Both the position numbers and the translations under genes were made by a program. Below, piece after piece: positions 50,919-58,744 of a DNA stretch of 64,000 nt. The notes beneath the pieces were generated by a model. That model was not told the origin of the DNA and made no database searches. It saw only the letters and a list, made by a program, of their open reading frames with translations. The stretch's first letter is position 1; each line of letters starts with the position of its first letter. Origin of the DNA: Arthrobacter humicola (GTDB lineage Bacteria; Actinomycetota; Actinomycetes; Actinomycetales; Micrococcaceae); assembly GCF_022803015.1 (NCBI RefSeq), contig NZ_JAFKON010000001.1, positions 868,001 to 932,000 on the forward strand. Reading direction: 5' to 3'.

Positions 50919-50934
50919 ACCCAATCGATTGGGT
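50919..50934. promoter_or_regulatory. LacI-type operator O1 (ACCCAATCGATTGGGT)
   Basis: Perfect 16-bp palindrome with central CG, the usual LacI/GalR operator architecture. It lies in the leader or promoter of the asparaginase operon. An identical copy lies 112 bases away in front of the LacI-type gene. Confidence 0.88.
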
Positions 50935-51029
50935 TGTTGGCTAAAAGTTATCCCTGCCATGTTTCCTGCAGATGCTCCCGGAAGTTTCAGGGGGGTAAAT
51001 ACTTCGCCGCCAGCTCCCGGGATTCCGTC

Positions 51030-51070
51030 TACCCAATCGATTGGGTACGCCGTTTGATTGACTATAGAAT
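51030..51070 (+). promoter_or_regulatory. LacI gene promoter with operator O2
   Basis: Operator at 51030-51047: the same 16-bp core, here extended to 18 bp (T...A). Its right arm supplies TTGGGT (51041-51046), a plausible -35, with TATAGA at 51063-51068 or TAGAAT at 51065-51070 as -10. Binding would block the regulator's own promoter. Confidence 0.8.
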
Positions 51071-51167
51071 GTGAGGTGCGACACGTCAAGAGTGCCTGGA
51101 CCAAAGATCCGGGCATTATCAGGCACCCTTGGTGATGACGACCTTTTGAGCTGAGGCAGGGGACTGA

Positions 51168-52208
51168 ATGGAAGAGAGCACGGCCGGTGGCCGCACCATC
51201 ACGCTGAAGGATCTCGCGAGCGAGCTCGGCATCCACCCCTCGACCGTATCCAGGATCCTGCACTCGGGCTCCGAGGTGGCGCGCGGGGCAGCCTCCGTAG
51301 CTACCGCCGAACGCGTGCGTGAGCTCGCTCGGAAGCGCGGCTACTCCCCCGACCCGCAGGCCGCCGGCCTGCGGACGCGGCGCACGCATCTCATGGGCGT
51401 GATAGTTCCCCGGCTTTCGGACCTCGTTCTGGCGATTATGTACGAGGGGATCGACGAAGCCGCGGCGGAGCTCGGCTATTCCACGTTTGTCATGAACTCG
51501 CGCGATGAGCCCGAGGAGCAGCGCCGCAAAACGGAGTCCATGCTGGCCCGACGCGTGGACGGGCTGATCATCGGCGATGCACACTTGGACAGCGGCCTGT
51601 TGCGGGAGCTCGCCTCCCGGAAAGTGCCGTTCGTGCTCATGAACCGGCGCGTCCCGGGCTTCCCATCGGCCACCTGCGACGACGTCCTTGGCGGCGAGCT
51701 TGTGGCCGACCACCTGTGGGGCATGGGGCACCGGGACGTCGCCGTGATCGCCGGCGAGCCCTATGCCAGCACGGCCGTCGACCGGACGGCCGGTTTCGTG
51801 GACCGCTGGCGTGCGCTGGGCGGGAAGATTCCCCCTGACGCCGTTGTGTGGTCCCGATTCGATACCGGCGGAGGACGGGAAGCGGCCGAGACCATCCTGG
51901 CTCACGGCAACTCCCACCCGACTGCACTGTTCGCCGTCAACGACTTCGCGGCCATCGGCGCCATGGGAGCCCTGCGTTCCCATGGCCTCGGCGTCGGCCG
52001 CGACGTGGCGGTGGTTGGCTTCAATGACACCTCGCTGGCCGCGGAACTGCCCATCCCGCTCTCTTCAGTCCGCTCGCCCATGCTGGATATCGGGCGGACT
52101 GCGGTACAGCTCCTTAAGGGCGTCCTGGACGGCCGGGAGGTCGAATCCATCAGACTGAAGCCGGTACTGTGCGTGCGGGAAAGCAGCGCCTTCAGGACCC
52201 CGGTGTGA
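51168..52208 (+). CDS. LacI-family transcriptional regulator
   Basis: 346 aa. N-terminal helix-turn-helix ITLKDLASELGIHPSTVSRILHSG and hinge region ELARKRGYSPDPQAAGLRTRRTHLMGVIVP, then a periplasmic-binding-protein-like effector domain (LLIADAH-type core, VNDFAAIGAMGALRSHGLGVGRDVAVVGFND). Binds palindromic DNA as a dimer or tetramer until an inducer is present. Two identical palindromes flank its promoter and that of the divergent asparaginase operon, so it very probably controls both. The start ATG 51168 has AGGGGAC upstream. The inducer is unknown, and could be the substrate of the operon rather than a sugar. Confidence 0.94.
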   Translation: MEESTAGGRTITLKDLASELGIHPSTVSRILHSGSEVARGAASVATAERVRELARKRGYSPDPQAAGLRTRRTHLMGVIVPRLSDLVLAIMYEGIDEAAAELGYSTFVMNSRDEPEEQRRKTESMLARRVDGLIIGDAHLDSGLLRELASRKVPFVLMNRRVPGFPSATCDDVLGGELVADHLWGMGHRDVAVIAGEPYASTAVDRTAGFVDRWRALGGKIPPDAVVWSRFDTGGGREAAETILAHGNSHPTALFAVNDFAAIGAMGALRSHGLGVGRDVAVVGFNDTSLAAELPIPLSSVRSPMLDIGRTAVQLLKGVLDGREVESIRLKPVLCVRESSAFRTPV

Positions 52209-52312
52209 CACTGCAAGTGAATCCTCCAGTCAGTCGAATCAGTGGGTGGAAGCGGGAGGCCATACGGGCCCGCGCCGTCCGCCAATCAATAGCCCAACCG
52301 TGGGGCTCCAAA

Positions 52313-52341
52313 CCCATGAGTTGAGGAGCCCATGAGTTGAG
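52313..52341. repeat. Direct repeat in convergent spacer
   Basis: CCCATGAGTTGAG twice (52313-52325 and 52329-52341), period 16, in the 213-base spacer between the LacI-type and PucR-type genes. The spacer otherwise holds a 10-bp inverted repeat at its ends and no gene. Confidence 0.6.
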
Positions 52342-52421
52342 ATTAGTGATCCGTCTCACAGTGTCACATTGGCATTACTCCCAAGATTGAGACTGCTTTT
52401 CGTGCAAGCTGCACATTCGCC

Positions 52422-53867
52422 TTAGCGGGCGGACGCAACAATCCCGAGAGCGAGCATGCACGTGGCGCGGACTTCGCCATCGGACAGATCCAGTTTCAGC
52501 AGCTCCTCGATTTTCCGCAGCCGGTAGCTGAGCGTATTCCGATGAATAAAGAGCTCGTCGCAGATCTTCGCGGAGTTCCCGCTGTGGCGCAGGTACGCGT
52601 CGAAGGTCTCCCGCAGCGAACTGCCGCCGTCGGAGGCCAAGGGAGCCAGCAGCCGCTGGCACATTGCCACCAGCCCCGGGCTGGGCAATCCCTGCACAAT
52701 GCCGGCGAGATCGGCCGTTGGCGCCTGGTGCACGCCGGGCTGTCCCAGGTGACGGCGGGCAAGCTGAAGCGCGAGCGGCAGTTCACTGAGGCCCGCGGAT
52801 TCCGAGACAATAACGGATAGTTCCGGGACGTCCGTAAAGAACGCCCGGGCGGCATCCAGCAGGTCGGCCTGCGCGTGCCCCTGCTGCAGCAAGAGAGTCG
52901 TGAGCCCTGCTTCTTCCATGAACCTCACCGTGCCGAACCCGGCCTGAAGTCCCACCCGGGCGCGCCATGCGATGGCGCGCAACTTTGCGGGGGCCACCTC
53001 TTCTGAGGTGCCGATGAGCACCGCACCCCAGTCCGTGTCAGGATCGAACCCGGATTCGAGGGCGTAGCGGCGCAGCGGCACGGACGGCTCGCCGCGGTCT
53101 TCATATAGGGCTTCCATAAAGCGTGCGGCTTCCCGGGAATGCAGGGGCGAATGGGAACCGAGGGTATAGCTAAGTTGCATAGCGATGACGGCGGCCACGG
53201 GGCCCAGGATGGGCTGCAGCACAATGTTGCTCCCGATCCCCTCGATGGCAAGCCTGAACTGCTCGGATTCACCGCTGGGCAGGCGCAGCGCGGTCCGCGC
53301 GGTCCCTCCGTGAGCCGCGCCCGCCGAGACGAGTTCGAAGGCATTCTGGTCGATCACGGCCACCCTCGCATTAATGGCGTCCGCCACCCTCGCCAGCACC
53401 TCCGCCAAGGAATGTCCGTCGGCCGCCAACCGGGTGCATTGGTCCGCCAGTTCCCACCCCTTCCGCAACTCCTCATAGCGCTCGGCAGCGATGACCCGCT
53501 CCACGTGCCGCATGACCAGCACAAAGGGCACCTGCGGCGCGAGCTCCAACAATGGCAGGCCGTGCACCTCGCAGGCACGGAGCAGGCCGGCCGGCAGCTC
53601 GCTGTGGGCCGCGCCCAAGCCGAACGCCAGACCGGAGACGGGGACGGAAACCAGCCGTTCCACGTAGGCGTCCCAGGTCCGGAAGTCCTTGACGTTCAGG
53701 CCCATGCCGTTGGTCAGCACCAAGGCGTTCACGCTAAGGAAGGGCGTGGGGTCCATGTGTTCGGTGGGGGCGCACCAAGTGATGGGCCGGGCCAGGCGGC
53801 CTTCGCCGCCGGCAACACGGAGTCGGATGTTGAGATCGGCGTTGTCGGCTAAGTCTGAAATTCGCAC
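52422..53867 (-). CDS. PucR-family transcriptional regulator
   Basis: 481 aa from GTG 53867 (GGAGGGCCC upstream). The longer frame has no support. N-terminal PucR domain (VRISDLADNADLNIRLRVAGGEGRLARPITWCAPTEHMDPTPFL) with the typical LVLTNGMGL, a GGDEF-like middle, and a C-terminal helix-turn-helix (LRETFDAYLRHSGNSAKICDELFIHRNTLSYRLRKIEELLKLDL). PucR members sense purine breakdown or other nitrogen compounds and usually activate adjacent operons. It is divergent, across 118 bases, from the pxp-biotin carboxylase operon, its likely target. Confidence 0.92.
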   Translation of the reverse strand: MRISDLADNADLNIRLRVAGGEGRLARPITWCAPTEHMDPTPFLSVNALVLTNGMGLNVKDFRTWDAYVERLVSVPVSGLAFGLGAAHSELPAGLLRACEVHGLPLLELAPQVPFVLVMRHVERVIAAERYEELRKGWELADQCTRLAADGHSLAEVLARVADAINARVAVIDQNAFELVSAGAAHGGTARTALRLPSGESEQFRLAIEGIGSNIVLQPILGPVAAVIAMQLSYTLGSHSPLHSREAARFMEALYEDRGEPSVPLRRYALESGFDPDTDWGAVLIGTSEEVAPAKLRAIAWRARVGLQAGFGTVRFMEEAGLTTLLLQQGHAQADLLDAARAFFTDVPELSVIVSESAGLSELPLALQLARRHLGQPGVHQAPTADLAGIVQGLPSPGLVAMCQRLLAPLASDGGSSLRETFDAYLRHSGNSAKICDELFIHRNTLSYRLRKIEELLKLDLSDGEVRATCMLALGIVASAR

Positions 53868-53985
53868 GGGCCCTCCAACTATGGCGGGACGCCCCGCCGG
53901 ACAGTGCAACAACCATAAGTCATGCCTGCAGATTCAGCGACCTGCACAATATCGGGCGCGTGAATTGCTGAGTAGCGTTGCATTC
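53868..53985. promoter_or_regulatory. PucR/pxpA divergent control region
   Basis: 118 bases. TAGCGT (53973-53978) ends seven bases before the pxpA ATG with no Shine-Dalgarno sequence between, suggesting a leaderless pxpA mRNA. TGCAAC (near 53914) and GTTGCA (near 53978) form a widely spaced inverted pair that may be regulator half-sites. Confidence 0.45.
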
Positions 53986-54753
53986 ATGCAAACCAATGTG
54001 ACCCCCGACACCTCTCCCGAGGCCTCTCCCCACACTTCAGGGCGGGTGCTCTTGAACTCCGATTTGGGCGAAGGCCTCGGCCTTCACGAGTTCGGCAATG
54101 ACGAAGAACTCATGCGCATCATCGACGTCGCCAACGTGGCCTGTGGGTATCATGCCGGCGATCCCGACGTCATGGAACGGACCGTGGCGTTGGCTGCAGA
54201 GCACGGCGTGGCAGTCGGAGCGCACCCCGGCCTGCCGGACTTTGTGGGGTTTGGACGCCGCCGAATGGTGCTCACCCCGGCGGAGGTAGAGTCGATCATC
54301 CTGTACCAGACCGGGGCCCTGACAGCGTTCCTCGCAAAGCACGGGCTGAAACTGAACCACATCAAGCCGCACGGCGCCCTCTACGGCATGCTGGCCGGCG
54401 ACGAGGAACTAATGCAAGCCGCGGCCGGCACAGCCTTGCAGTTCGGCGTTCCGTTTTTCGGGCTCGCAGGGACCGCCCACGAAAGCGTGTGCCGGGCCAT
54501 GGGGGTGGACTTCGTGCCCGAACTCTATGTTGACCTCAACTACGGCCCGGGCGGTGAGCTGCTGATCCAGCGCCGCCCGGCGCCCACCGATCCCGACGCC
54601 GCGGCCGAGCGTGTCAGCAGGGCGCTGGCGGGCAAGCCAGTCCTCGCTGTTGACGGCACCGAACTGGACATCCAGTTCCAAAGCATCTGCGTCCACTCCG
54701 ACGCACCCAATTCTGTCGCAGTGGCCACAGCAGTGCGTGCGGTCCTTGGCTGA
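53986..54753 (+). CDS. pxpA: 5-oxoprolinase subunit A (LamB/YcsF family)
   Basis: 255 aa. VLLNSDLGEGLGLHEFGNDEELMRIIDVANVACGYHAGDP, AVGAHPGLPDFVGFGRR and LNHIKPHGALYGML are the LamB/YcsF hallmarks, with conserved Asp and His residues for catalysis. PxpA works with PxpB and PxpC to open 5-oxoproline to glutamate using ATP. ATG 53986 is chosen, since the frame upstream runs through the PucR gene. First gene of a five-gene set that also encodes biotin enzymes, so the activating chemistry may be carboxylation rather than phosphorylation (inference). Confidence 0.93.
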   Translation: MQTNVTPDTSPEASPHTSGRVLLNSDLGEGLGLHEFGNDEELMRIIDVANVACGYHAGDPDVMERTVALAAEHGVAVGAHPGLPDFVGFGRRRMVLTPAEVESIILYQTGALTAFLAKHGLKLNHIKPHGALYGMLAGDEELMQAAAGTALQFGVPFFGLAGTAHESVCRAMGVDFVPELYVDLNYGPGGELLIQRRPAPTDPDAAAERVSRALAGKPVLAVDGTELDIQFQSICVHSDAPNSVAVATAVRAVLG

Positions 54754-54789
54754 ACCGATCTATCCAAACCACCTGAAAGAGAGCATCCC

Positions 54790-55029
54790 GTGGCAACCAT
54801 CATTTCCCCGCTCCCCGGCGTCTTCTACCGCAAGCCCGGCCCCGGCAAGCCGCCTTTCGCCAATGAAGGCGACGCCATCGAGGTCGGACAGACCCTCGGC
54901 ATTATCGAAATCATGAAACAGTTCACCGAAATCCAGTCCGATGTGGCCGGCACCCTGGAGTCGTTTGAGGTCAACGAGGGCGACATGGTCAACCCAGGCG
55001 ACGCAATCGTCGTCGTCCGGGAAGGATAG
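54790..55029 (+). CDS. Biotin carboxyl carrier protein, short form
   Basis: 79 aa, a single biotinyl/lipoyl domain with the biotin lysine Lys43 in EIMKQF (variant of the usual AMKM/EAMK). N-terminal IISPLPGVFYRKPGPGKPPFANEGDAIEVGQ and C-terminal FEVNEGDMVNPGDAIVVVRE complete the barrel. It carries CO2 from the biotin carboxylase encoded next. GTG start at 54790. The short form, lacking the Pro/Ala N-terminal arm of AccB, is the type found beside pxp genes. Two bases separate it from the biotin carboxylase gene. Confidence 0.93.
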   Translation: MATIISPLPGVFYRKPGPGKPPFANEGDAIEVGQTLGIIEIMKQFTEIQSDVAGTLESFEVNEGDMVNPGDAIVVVREG

Positions 55030-55031
55030 CC

Positions 55032-56384
55032 ATGAAGAAACTGCTCATCGCCAACCGCGGCGAGATCGCCGTGCGCATTGCCCGGACCGCCCGTGAAATG
55101 GGCATCGAAACATTCGTGGTTGCCAGCGAAGCCGACGTCGAGTCCTTGGCTGCCCGGTCCGCTGACCACGTCGTCGTGGTGGGTCCGGCGCCTGCCACCG
55201 CCAGCTACCTGAACCAGGACGCCATCGTCGCCGCGGCCGTGGACAACGCCTGCGATGCCGTCCATCCGGGCTACGGGTTCCTCTCCGAGAATGCGGCCTT
55301 CGCCCGGAAGGTCGCTGATGCTGGCCTGATCTGGGTGGGGCCGCGTGCGGACGCCATCGCGATGATGGGCAATAAGTCCTTGGCGAGGGAATCGGCCCGG
55401 AAGGCTGGCGTCCCCGTGCTCCGTGGCTCGGACGGCCCCCTCGATCCGGCGGCCGACGCCGTAGAAATCGCCCGCGGCATCGGCTACCCGCTCATGATTA
55501 AGGCCTCCGCCGGCGGCGGCGGCCGGGGCATCCGCTTTGTGCACAGCGAAGGCAAGCTTCTGGAATCCATTGAGCAGACGCGCGGCGAAGCGGCTGCTGT
55601 CTTCGGCGATCCCACCGTTTACCTGGAACGCTTTGTGCAGCATGCCCGTCACGTGGAGGTACAGGTCCTCGGCGATGGAACAAACTTCATCCATATCGGC
55701 GACCGCGACTGCTCCATGCAGCGGCGCTCCCAGAAGGTCATTGAAGAAGCACCGGCGCCGGACCTCCCCGACCACGTCCGCCAGAGGATCTGGGATTCCT
55801 CCGTGGAACTCGCCCGCGAGTGCGGCTACAGCGGCGCCGGAACGGTGGAATTCCTCTATGACCCGGTCAACCATGAAGCGGCGTTCATCGAAATGAACAC
55901 CCGCATCCAGGTTGAGCACCCGATTACGGAGCAAATCACGGGCGTCGATCTGATCCGCGAACAACTGCAGATCGCGTTCACCGGGGCGATGTCCCTCCGC
56001 CAGGACGACATCGCATTCAATGGCCACGCCATCGAATGCCGCGTCAATGCGGAGGACCCCGACCACCACTTCTTCCCCAGCCCTGGCCTCATCACCGCCA
56101 TGGACTGGCCCGCGGGCGCAGGCATCAGGGTAGACACCGGGGTGGAGGCCGGTTCCACGGTCACTCCGTACTACGACTCCCTGCTGGCCAAGCTGATTGT
56201 GCATGCGGACACGCGCGAAGCGGCCATTGAGGCGATGCTGTCGGCCCTGGATGAAACCCACATCGAAGGGGTCAAGACCACCATCCCGGTGCACAAGAAA
56301 CTGCTGAGCCGGCCCGAATTCGTAGCCGTCACCCACCACTCCAAATTCCTTGAAACCGTCCCCGATCTGATGGAGGCACAATGA
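55032..56384 (+). CDS. Biotin carboxylase (AccC-like)
   Basis: 450 aa, the length of a stand-alone biotin carboxylase. KLLIANRGEIAVRIARTAREMGIETFVV at the N-terminus, ATP-grasp glycine loop KASAGGGGRGIRFV, MNTRIQVEHPITEQITGVDLIREQL (catalytic Glu, Asn and Arg) and INAEDP-like VNAEDPDHHFFPSPG. Carboxylates the biotin on the carrier with ATP and bicarbonate. It overlaps pxpB by four bases. No acyl-CoA carboxyltransferase gene is present, so the acceptor domain must come from PxpB/PxpC (urea-carboxylase-like carboxyltransferase) or from elsewhere. Confidence 0.94.
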   Translation: MKKLLIANRGEIAVRIARTAREMGIETFVVASEADVESLAARSADHVVVVGPAPATASYLNQDAIVAAAVDNACDAVHPGYGFLSENAAFARKVADAGLIWVGPRADAIAMMGNKSLARESARKAGVPVLRGSDGPLDPAADAVEIARGIGYPLMIKASAGGGGRGIRFVHSEGKLLESIEQTRGEAAAVFGDPTVYLERFVQHARHVEVQVLGDGTNFIHIGDRDCSMQRRSQKVIEEAPAPDLPDHVRQRIWDSSVELARECGYSGAGTVEFLYDPVNHEAAFIEMNTRIQVEHPITEQITGVDLIREQLQIAFTGAMSLRQDDIAFNGHAIECRVNAEDPDHHFFPSPGLITAMDWPAGAGIRVDTGVEAGSTVTPYYDSLLAKLIVHADTREAAIEAMLSALDETHIEGVKTTIPVHKKLLSRPEFVAVTHHSKFLETVPDLMEAQ

Positions 56385-57289
56385 GCAGCAGCCCGGAACC
56401 CGCCGTGATGGAGGCCCGCTACACCTGGGGCGGAGACGAATTCCTGTTCGTTGAGGTCGCGGAGTCCATGAGCCTGGCGGCCAACTTCAGGGTGATGTCG
56501 ATAGCAGCGAAACTTTCGGCCATGCAGCTGCCCGGCATCGTGGACGTCTGTCCCGCCAACGCCTCGCTGCTGGTGAGGTTCGATCCCGATGTCCTGCCGC
56601 CGTCGACCCTGGAAGAGACCGTCCGGGCCATTGAAGGGGATCTGGCGCACCATCACGACCATTCGCTGGAAACCCGGATCGTCGAGGTCCCGGTCTGGTA
56701 CGAAGACCCGTTCACGGCGGAGGTGGCGGAGCGATTCCGCGAAGGATTCCATCAGGAGCCCGGCGGCACCGACATTGACTACGCAGCCAAGGTCAACAAC
56801 CTCAAGGATGCCGCCGAATTCATCCAGCGCCACCATGAGCAACCGTGGCTTGTCTCCATGGTTGGCTTCGTCGCCGGCCTGCCGTTCCTCTTCCAACTGG
56901 TGGAGCGGGAGAAACAACTCGAAGTGCCCAAGTATTTGAGTCCCCGCACCGACACCCCCAAACTGACCGTGGGCCACGGCGGCTGCTTCGGCTGCATTTA
57001 CTCCGTGCGGGGTGCCGGCGGCTACCAGATGTTCGGGGTCGCTGCCGCCCCCATCTTCGATCCGGCCCAGTCCCTGGCCGATTTCAAGGACTTCATGGTG
57101 TTCTTCAAGCCGGGCGACATCGTGAAGTTCAAGCCCGTCACCGAGGCCGAATACAACACCATCCAGTCTGAGATCTCCGCCGGAACGTTCCACTACCGGC
57201 AGGTGCCCGTGACATTTGATCTGTCCAGGGCGCTGGCGAACCCCGCAGGCTACAACCAGGAACTCATGGAGGCCCTCAATGGCGTTTGA
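56381..57289 (+). CDS. pxpB: 5-oxoprolinase subunit B (AHS1/KipI family)
   Basis: 302 aa, longer than the roughly 240-aa KipI because of about 60 extra N-terminal residues. VSMVGFVAGLPFLFQLVE, LEVPKYLSPRTDTPKLTVGHGGCFGCIYSVRGAGGYQMFGV and FKPGDIVKFKPVTEAEYNTI fit the AHS1 domain, here with GGCFGC where PGG-type motifs occur. The same domain forms half of the carboxyltransferase of urea carboxylase. It pairs with PxpC; the genes overlap by 11 bases. The distinct N-terminal addition and the biotin partners argue for a carboxyltransferase rather than a kinase-inhibitor role. Confidence 0.9.
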   Translation: MSSSPEPAVMEARYTWGGDEFLFVEVAESMSLAANFRVMSIAAKLSAMQLPGIVDVCPANASLLVRFDPDVLPPSTLEETVRAIEGDLAHHHDHSLETRIVEVPVWYEDPFTAEVAERFREGFHQEPGGTDIDYAAKVNNLKDAAEFIQRHHEQPWLVSMVGFVAGLPFLFQLVEREKQLEVPKYLSPRTDTPKLTVGHGGCFGCIYSVRGAGGYQMFGVAAAPIFDPAQSLADFKDFMVFFKPGDIVKFKPVTEAEYNTIQSEISAGTFHYRQVPVTFDLSRALANPAGYNQELMEALNGV

Positions 57290-58265
57290 CATCAGGAACC
57301 CCGGGCTGGCCACCACGGTCCAGGACCAGGGACGCACCGGCCACTACAACGTCGGCATCCCGCAGAGCGGTTCCCTGGACCAATACTCTGCCGAACTCGG
57401 CAATGCCCTGGTGGGCAACACTGCCAAGGAAGCCGTCCTGGAATGCACTTACCTGGGCCCTGTACTGTCCACCGACCAGGATGCCCTTATCGCCGTCACT
57501 GGGGCACCGGTTGAAGTCAAGGTCAACGGCGAAGCCCGGCCCCAGTGGGCCCGGCTGCAGCTGAAGGCTGGCGACGAACTCAGCTTCGGCGTCATCCAGG
57601 GCGGCACGCGGTATTACATCGCGGTCCGGGGCGGCATCGATGTCCCCTCCGTGCTCGGGAGCCGGTCCACCTACAGTCTGGGCGCAATCGGCGGATTCCA
57701 CGGCCGCAAGCTGGAGGCCGGCGACCAGGTTCCAGTCGGTAGCCCGCTGGACGGCGGAGCCGTGCCCGACGCCGATACTGTTCCGGAAGAATTCCGTCCC
57801 GCCTTCTCCAAGGAGCAGACGGTCAGGATCGTCCTGGGCCTCTATGACCACCGCCTCACCGACGAGGGACTGGACAACCTGCTCAACGGCGAGTGGAAGG
57901 TGACTCCGGTGGCGGACCGGATGGGATTGCGGTACTCGGGTCCCGGAGTGCAGTGGAAAGAGCGGGAACAGCCATTCGGCGCCGGTTCCGACCCGTCCAA
58001 CATTGTTGATGCCGGATACGCTGTCGGGTCCATCCAGATTCCCGGCGGCACCCAACCGATCATCCTGCACCGCGATGCCGTCTCCGGTGGCGGTTACGCC
58101 ATGGTGGGGACGGTCATCAGCGCCGACATGGATCTGGTGGCCCGGGCCGCTCCCGGCACATCCACCAGGTTCGTGGCAATCAGCCTGGACGAAGCCCTTG
58201 TGGCGCGCAAGGAACTCGCCGAGCTCAAGAGGAACGCCCGTGCGGCCATCGGCGCCGGCGGCTGA
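57279..58265 (+). CDS. pxpC: 5-oxoprolinase subunit C (AHS2/KipA family)
   Basis: 328 aa from ATG 57279 (GGAGGCCCTCA upstream). DIRNPGLATTVQDQGRTGHYNVGIPQSGSLDQYS is the AHS2 signature, with YYIAVRGGIDVPSVLGSRSTYSLG, VTPVADRMGLRYSGPGV and GSIQIPGGTQPIILHRDAVSGGGYA following. With PxpB it forms the catalytic unit that activates a lactam or urea-like nitrogen. Last gene of the pxp set; 191 bases without a gene follow, carrying no clear terminator. Standard length. Confidence 0.93.
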   Translation: MAFDIRNPGLATTVQDQGRTGHYNVGIPQSGSLDQYSAELGNALVGNTAKEAVLECTYLGPVLSTDQDALIAVTGAPVEVKVNGEARPQWARLQLKAGDELSFGVIQGGTRYYIAVRGGIDVPSVLGSRSTYSLGAIGGFHGRKLEAGDQVPVGSPLDGGAVPDADTVPEEFRPAFSKEQTVRIVLGLYDHRLTDEGLDNLLNGEWKVTPVADRMGLRYSGPGVQWKEREQPFGAGSDPSNIVDAGYAVGSIQIPGGTQPIILHRDAVSGGGYAMVGTVISADMDLVARAAPGTSTRFVAISLDEALVARKELAELKRNARAAIGAGG

Positions 58266-58456
58266 GCAGCGGCCGGCGGACTAGGGCGGATAGACCGGCA
58301 CAGGAGCCTTGTGCTTCTGCGCCCGCGGGTCCTTACTGGTGGGAGGAGACCAGGCCGCCCGCCACCAGGGCGCGACATCGCAAGGATCCAGCTCCCGGTT
58401 CAACGGTTGGGGCGGCAGGCGATCCAACCGTCGAACCTGGAACTAGGAGGATGCAC

Positions 58457-58741
58457 ATGTTCGCTCGCGTCAGCACGTATCAGCCAAGCCCGGACAGCTC
58501 CGGGGCACCGTCGGAGGACACCGTCAACCGGGTGCTCCAGCTGCCGGGATGCCTGGGCATCTACTACCTGCTGGGGAAGGACAGCAAATCATTGTCAATC
58601 ACGCTGTGGGCGGACGAGCAGGCCCTCGCCGGCAGCCAAGAGGCCGCAGCCAAGATCCGCACGGAGACCAGCGCAGAGCAGCACATGCAGATCCTGGGCG
58701 TGGAGGAATTCGAAGTGCTGACCAGGCAGCTCAAGGATTGA
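58457..58741 (+). CDS. Small ABM-like protein
   Basis: 94 aa. ATG 58457 is chosen because AGGAGG (58445-58450) lies six bases upstream; an ATG at 58451 would touch the ribosome site. MFARVSTYQPSP, RVLQLPGCLGIYYLLGKDSKSLSITLWADEQALAGSQEAAAKIR suggests a ferredoxin-like ABM barrel, often found in small monooxygenases or stress proteins, but the catalytic residues cannot be placed. Convergent with the next gene, three bases apart. Confidence 0.8.
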   Translation: MFARVSTYQPSPDSSGAPSEDTVNRVLQLPGCLGIYYLLGKDSKSLSITLWADEQALAGSQEAAAKIRTETSAEQHMQILGVEEFEVLTRQLKD

Positions 58742-58744
58742 GCG

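Noticed and set aside
52204..52368. Inverted repeat TGTGACACTG / CAGTGTCACA at the ends of the LacI-PucR spacer
   Set aside because: Ten bases with a 145-base gap, one arm including the LacI stop codon; could arise by chance and no second feature supports it.
54825..56381. 518-codon minus-strand frame over the biotin carboxylase
   Set aside because: Antisense shadow of a gene with full ATP-grasp motifs.
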